Of a DNA stretch of 64,000 nt, positions 59,190 to 64,000 are shown piece after piece. Numbering within the stretch: the first letter of the stretch is position 1; each line of letters begins with the position of its first letter. A program made the position numbers and the translations under genes. The stretch is from Sphagnum magellanicum (lineage: Eukaryota > Streptophyta > Sphagnopsida > Sphagnales > Sphagnaceae), in the NCBI GenBank assembly GCA_021904315.1, contig CM038922.1:15971347-16035346 (forward strand). Reading direction: 5' to 3'. A model generated the notes under the pieces. It was given only the letters and a program-made list of their open reading frames with translations. It was not told where the DNA came from and did no database searches.

Positions 59190-60315
59190 AAGGGATGGTG
59201 TTTTATGACGAGCCATTAGAAAACATGACACCTCACGTATTTTATATGAGTTTCATGATGGGTTCTGTGGAGGTCACTTTGCGGGGCGAATCACTGCAGA
59301 AAAGATTTTGCAAGCAGGTTACTATTGGCCCACCCTCTTCAAGGATGCCCATGATTACTACAGGAGTTGTGATGTATGTCAAGCCTATGCACAAAGGTCT
59401 ACTGTAAGTGGCCCTTTACATCCCATACCACCTTAAGGACCTTTTGAAAAATGGGGAATTTATTTAATGGGCCCATTGCCAATGACTAGGAGGGGGCATC
59501 GATTCATTGTAGTTGCCATAGACTACCTCACAAAGTTTGCAGAATTACATGCCTTGAAGTCCTCAATGAAACAAGAAGTAGCACGATTTCTATATGAACA
59601 AATCTTTATTAGATTTGGGACACCACTTGAAACTGTTTCTGATAATGGTCCCTAATTTTTGAATGAGGTTGTGGAAAACTTATTAGCACACCTTGCTGTG
59701 AAACATAGGTTTACCACCATGTATAAGCCTAGCACTAATGGCCTAATAGAAAGGACCGATAGGACATTATGTTCCATGTTGGCAAAAGAGGCCCAGGTTC
59801 ATGTGAACATTTGTGATTGGGATCTCAAGATCCACCATGTTGTGTGGGTTTACAACACCACATATAAAATTACCACAAGGTACTCACCTTTTCGTTTAAC
59901 CTATGGGATGGAAGCGCTTTTACCCATTGAATTGGAAGTGATGACTTTACGCACTGCCACAACGATAAGACTTCCTTTGGATGAGTCCCAACGCCATCGA
60001 TTGTTGCAACTTAATGAGTTGGACGAATTGCAGTTGAGAGCCCACCAATCCATTGAAGTTGCACAGGTTTAACAAAAGAAGGTTTTTGACAAGAAGGTGA
60101 AGAAAAAGGAGTTCAGAGACGGTGACCTTGTCATGATGTTTAACGCTCGACATCATCGCAAGGCTTATAAGAAATTATTATCCAAGCGGTCTAGACCTTT
60201 TGTTATCAAAAAGGTGTTTGCAGATAATGGATCTTATGAGCTTGAAAATGTTGATGGTTCACCATATCCAGACCGCATTAATCATGACAAATTGAAGAAA
60301 GTTTTGGATATGTGA
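59190..60315 (+). pseudogene. pol: integrase, interrupted
   Basis: An HHCC zinc-binding module is readable at 59,220-59,390 (FHDGFCGGHFAGRITAEKIL ... SCDVCQ). The catalytic core follows: the first Asp position is Tyr (GIYLMGPL, usual GxDxxGPL), the second is VSDNGP at about 59,640, and the third Glu is in NGLIERT near 59,745. Stops occur at about 59,434, 59,656 and 60,070. The C-terminal 60,097-60,315 ORF has RPFVIKKVFADNGSYELENV and ends PDRINHDKLKKV, without a chromodomain. Integrase would insert the element DNA; this one has lost a catalytic residue. Confidence 0.85.
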
Positions 60316-60348
60316 TTCCAAGGACGAAATCCATAATGAATTTGGGAG

Positions 60349-61042
60349 TGATGTAACTGGATGTAATTACACAATTACTCAAGTAATTGTTTAAAAGGGT
60401 AAGTTGAGTGATATGACTCCATAATTTGGTCATGGTGCATTGACTTTCACATATTAATTTATGTGGAAGTCATGTGCACCATGTGATATTGTTTCCTTGT
60501 GATTAATTGTGAAATCACATGTACACCATGTGATTATGTTCCCTTGTGATTAATTATGGAATCACATGTGCACCATGTGATATTGTTTCCTTGTGATTAA
60601 TTGTGGAATCACATGTGCACCATGTGATATTGTTTCCTTGTGATTAATTGTGGAATCACATGTGCACCATGTGATATTGTTTCCTTGTGATTAATTGTGG
60701 AATCACATGGGGAACCATGTGATGGATAAACTTTAGAAAGTTTTTTGACTAGTTTCCTTTTGGTTGGTATATAAGTGGGTGTTTATGACCTTGAGAAACA
60801 CCTTCACTTGTACAAAGTTATTGTGTGAATGCAAAGTTTGTTAGAATTGAGGTTTTGGTTTTGAAAGATTTTTGGTTTTGAATGGTTTTGGTGTTGTTTG
60901 TGTTTAGTTCATGGTAAGAGAATGGTGAGGCTTGCATAGGCAATAGAAGGGTGAGAGAATAATTTTGCAACCAAGAACATAGATTTCATAGCTATGTAGT
61001 AATCATACATAATTTCAGTTCCAAACCCGTTCGTGTTGTATA
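60349..61042 (+). repeat. 3' LTR
   Basis: Begins TGATGTAACTGGATG after the purine-rich AATTTGGGAG (60,339-60,348, the likely polypurine tract) and ends near GTTGTATA. It is about 90 bp longer than the 5' LTR because it has five rather than three 47-bp units (TGATTAATT at 60,500, 60,547, 60,594, 60,641 and 60,688). Confidence 0.88.
60453..60725 (+). repeat. 47-bp palindromic minisatellite within the LTR
   Basis: Each unit contains GGAATCACATG, then TGCAC, then CATGTGAT, so each can form a short hairpin. There are five phased TGATTAATT anchors here and three in the 5' LTR (from about 53,990 to 54,170). Confidence 0.9.
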
Positions 61043-61967
61043 AAACCACATAGACAATATAAAGTTATATACTTCCATAAAGTTCCTTAAATAATAAAGA
61101 GAAACATAATGCCCTCCATATGGCCAGAAGAACCCTTTCTCTAGGATGGGTCTTATTACTTAAACTAAAAATACCTCCCCTTCCACTAAAAAAATCAAGG
61201 AATGCTTACAACAAGGTAAAAAACCAGGTGAGGAATGGCAGGGTGGCCGAGGTTCCTTTTTATTTTCTTCATTTTATAGTTCTTATGATGGGTGAACATT
61301 GGGGTGGGGGGTGCAGTTTCATGGTCTTTTCTTTTTCTTTTGGGGATCTGGAGGGAGGGTGGGTGGAGTTCTTTTTTTTTTGGACCGCCAACCCCCCCAT
61401 CCCCCATTTTATTTTGAAAATTGAGGTAATGCTTGGATTCAACCCAAGTCTTGTGTTTTCTAGGGTTGGGGGTGGCGGTTTAATTTTTATTTTAGGGTTT
61501 TGAAAGTGTTGGGGTTGGGGGAACTTTTCATTGTGGGGGTTTTCTTTTGTTGTGCTGGTGATGCTAAGCTAATGGGGAGGATCTCATTTCATTTAAAAGT
61601 GTAGAGTCATTTAATATTTTTATTTATCTACCTATTTATTTACATATTAAATATTTTTTTAATTATCAATGTAAAATGTGTGTAATAAAATTAAAATAAA
61701 TAAGTTGACAAAATTTATCACCTTATATGGGTGTGGTGCAATATTGGTTAAAGATTTGGTTTATTTCATTGACACGAGTGATTCAAGTTTTTATGATTGC
61801 ACCTTACAAGAAAATGTAGGTTATGCCAGATAGGTGGCTTAATAGGTCACATTAACTAGGGTATGTAAGGTAGGCACCTATTACTTACTTACTTATTATT
61901 TTATTAAGCCTAGTTTGTTAAGCTAGGAGAGCTTACTATGTGTGTGGTAGACACCTATTGTTTTATT
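61043..61967. other. Tail of block B, noncoding
   Basis: Consists of the equivalents of 15,078-15,130, 18,959-19,660 and 24,505-24,717 joined end to end. It is G/T-rich near 61,300-61,540. The 61,120-61,503 ORF (FFFFW..., GGGG-rich) is low-complexity and not conserved as protein in block A. Confidence 0.75.
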
Positions 61968-62094
61968 ATTTTGAGAATGCCCCCACCCTAGGGTTTTATC
62001 CTACACTTTTTTCATACCTACCCCACATTATCCAGTTGGGCTGTGAATCATGTGCAATTCATTGCAGCCAATCGCCCTAATGAAAAATGCCACA

Positions 62095-62121
62095 CCCCCC
62101 CCCCCCCCCCCCCCCCCCCCC
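62095..62121. repeat. Homopolymer of 27 C
   Basis: An uninterrupted C-run. A minus ORF through it encodes a glycine run and is not called a gene. Length may be inaccurate. Confidence 0.9.
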
Positions 62122-63780
62122 AAAACTCACCCTCCATCCAAACAAAAGACAAGGAATTAGTTTGGCAACATTTGTTGTTTGTGGTGGTTTAGGAAATATA
62201 TGAAGACGAAATAAATTCTCAAAGGTTGTTTTCCAACTTACGGTCATTGATTGGCATGAGGGAAAAATATATACTAGTGGGCACATGCATGCACACACAC
62301 ATGCACACACAAACACAAGCATGCTAACATGAGCTCCTGGCTTTTCAATAATCTCCCTCTGAGCTTTGCAAGTGTAGACTTCTAATTCTAAGCAGTTCCT
62401 GAAATCATAAGTCTTTAAACTTGCCAAACTTTTGTTATTAAAAAGAAAGTGAAACAACAAGGGAAATGGAATAAGAGAGATAAAGGACATGGGACATGAA
62501 TTAGTTTCTAGATTCCATTTCTTGACAACCTAAAGCCAAACTAGAAATCGTTGCTCGTTCAACTATGAAATTCAGGCTTTGATATTGAGTTACTCTTCCC
62601 AACTATGAAGTTTCAGGCTTGGTATCGAGTGCTCTTCCCCAGTAGAGAAAGAGGCTGCTAAATTTTGGTGCTCAAGGCCTGACTGACTTTAGAGCAGGCA
62701 TCAGGCATGTGATGTGTGATTTCTGGTTCCCAGCTAAAAAAATTATTGGAAGTAAGTACTTGTTTGTCTTTTTGCTCTTGTTTTTTTTCCCCCCCTTTCT
62801 CTCTCTCTTGGTGCACTGCCCAATTGATGATGCCCCTCTACATGTAGCCTCTGAGAGCTACATTTCTTCTCTGCGATAAATAATGTGTAATGGGCATTGC
62901 TGTGGGCAATGCAATGGGTGGTGTACAGATAGTATGGAATCAAATATCAACTTTGTCTTCTTCTATCTAACCTCTCCCCATTCATGCATTGATTGGGAAA
63001 CTTGCAGATTACCCAATCATGCTTGGAGAAGCTCACAGATGGGGGAGATATATGGGTTTGGTTATTTAAGAAAGTCAAATAGAGGATTTGTGTAAGTTGG
63101 GTGGTAGCAAACAATTGTTGATAATAAAAGTATTGGTTGGCCTAAAGCTACTGAATGTTTTCTAGTGAGTTCTGGAATAAAATATTCTCAGGTTCTTCTT
63201 TTTGTTTTAATCAAAAGGGGGGCGGAAAAAAATTAATTTTCTCAATTTAGACTTTTGAGAACAAGTTCATGCTCTGCCTGCCAAAGCACAATAGCTTCAT
63301 TGTTGTTGGGCTTTGAGAACTAAGTAATTGGTGCCTAACCAGCCTAAGTACTATGGTATCAAAAAGGCCACTATGTCATTGAACTACTTGGGTTATATTT
63401 GAAGGCAAGTTTAGAACAGGGATTAAAGGGAAAAAAACAAGATAGTGCACAATGCCCCTTATTCCCCCTTTAGTATGTGTTCCAAGCTTTTCAAAATGGC
63501 ATCATTAGACTATCTAGAACAGCTATTGGTTCCTAATACTAGGGCACTTTCGATTTACAAATACAAAGAGCCAAGATTTAGCTTCTTTCTGTTGGAGAGA
63601 GGGAAGCAAATCAAAACTCAATGATATGAGCTTTCCTCATGGGAAATTCTAAATTTCCCAATTATACACAACAAATTTCAATCCACATTTCCTTGTAGGT
63701 ATGATGCAATTAAGTACTATGTGTGTAGATTGGTGTGGGGTTGATGCCTTGGAAGTTGAAACATGTTTCCAAAAGAAAAG
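62122..63780. other. No gene recognised
   Basis: Less AT-rich than most of the window. It contains an impure CA-repeat (GCACACACACATGCACACAC region, 62,284-62,316) and a two-copy ~42-bp tandem repeat (CAACTATGAA(A/G)TT...CAGGCTT, 62,561-62,640). The 62,883-63,095 ORF has no known motif. Confidence 0.55.
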
Positions 63781-64000
63781 AAAGGTGTCTCTACTACCAT
63801 CCATCCACTTCTCAGCTTATGGCTGAAAAGATTAATTTTTGATATTTAATTTTAAAAAATAACTCTTTTGGCAAAGGAAAGTGCGTATATACTTAAAATG
63901 TCCTTAAATTTAGCACCTTCTCTTTGAATCTAAATCTTTCTAATCCATTAATTTCACGGGTCATCCAAGCCAAAAATAAATAGACAATTCATGCTCTAAA
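63781..64000. repeat. Right copy of the window-spanning direct repeat
   Basis: Matches 1-220 base for base apart from 7 substitutions (for example CGG to CCA near base 25, TATAG to TATGG, and CACTAATG to CATTAATT). The copy continues past the window edge. Confidence 0.95.

Larger units (their letters stand above)
53881..61042 (+). mobile_element. Ty3/gypsy LTR retrotransposon, 7.2 kb, degenerate
   Basis: Two LTRs enclose gag, aspartic protease, reverse transcriptase, RNase H and integrase in that order, which defines Ty3/gypsy (integrase last). The primer-binding site resembles the complement of tRNA-Asp and the reverse transcriptase reads TTPWGTFCYTIMPFGLCNAP, both typical of the plant Athila/Tat group. 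No chromodomain follows the integrase. Block A shows the empty site near 15,075. Flanking 5-bp target duplication is not clear (TAACT left, AAACC right). Several in-frame stops show it is not autonomous now, although LTRs are still very similar. Confidence 0.92.
45575..61967. repeat. Segmental duplication, block B
   Basis: Paralogue of block A (10,553-24,717), same orientation, offset 35,022 at the left edge. It carries two insertions absent from A, a pogo-type transposon (48,938-53,373) and a Ty3/gypsy element (53,881-61,042), and lacks three A segments. Comparison with A supplies the empty site for both insertions. Confidence 0.9.

Noticed and set aside
61120-61503. 127-codon ORF in the tail of block B
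   Set aside because: Low-complexity Phe/Gly-rich, and not conserved as a frame in the matching part of block A.
1-64000. tRNA, rRNA or other structured RNA genes
   Set aside because: No cloverleaf with A and B boxes or rRNA-like stretch was noticed by eye on either strand. A covariance-model scan would be needed to exclude degenerate copies.

Overview
The window is nuclear DNA of a land plant. Evidence: a vacuolar acid invertase relative with the plant-type 9-nt mini-exon, half of an MTP1-type zinc transporter gene, plant LINE and Ty3/gypsy sequences, long spliceosomal introns, AT-rich composition and very low gene density. The size and age mix of the transposons suggests a large genome such as a fern, lycophyte or gymnosperm, but nothing seen fixes the lineage. 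Most of the 64 kb is mobile DNA in various states of decay; I support only two possibly intact small genes (10,794-11,817 and 44,202-45,333, both minus strand).

Layout. 1-220 is the left copy of a direct repeat whose right copy is 63,781-64,000. About 1,150-7,852 is a decayed Helentron-type rolling-circle element: HUH Rep remnant, PIF1 helicase, then an apurinic-type endonuclease domain. It is interrupted near 2,318-4,112 by a CACTA-like insertion. 8,900-10,548 is a 137-148-bp tandem array carrying a precisely bounded 401-bp non-autonomous Helitron (10,046-10,446).

10,553-24,717 (block A) and 45,575-61,967 (block B) are paralogous segmental copies in the same orientation and order. Each has private changes. 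Block A retains LINE sequence and a 4.8-kb segment with a thiamine-enzyme fragment. Block B carries a 4.4-kb pogo-type transposon and a 7.2-kb Ty3/gypsy element. A two-exon, two-transmembrane gene lies in both blocks: open in A, interrupted by one stop codon in B.

Between the blocks lies a chimera (29,976-33,929). The 5' half of a vacuolar invertase gene is joined in frame to the 3' half of an MTP-type cation diffusion facilitator gene. Introns are kept in both halves, and the invertase half has a nonsense codon and a frameshift. Downstream are a 2.3-kb hAT-type element with terminal inverted repeats and an 8-bp target duplication (35,256-37,562), a ~1.1-kb inverted array of short repeats (38,110-39,215), a CACTA-like terminus ending at 42,427 and a three-exon gene of unknown family (44,202-45,333).

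The genes do not form a pathway. The window mainly records how two segmental copies were remodelled by insertion, short-repeat deletion and gene-fragment fusion. All homology statements rest on reading translations by eye; no database search was possible.
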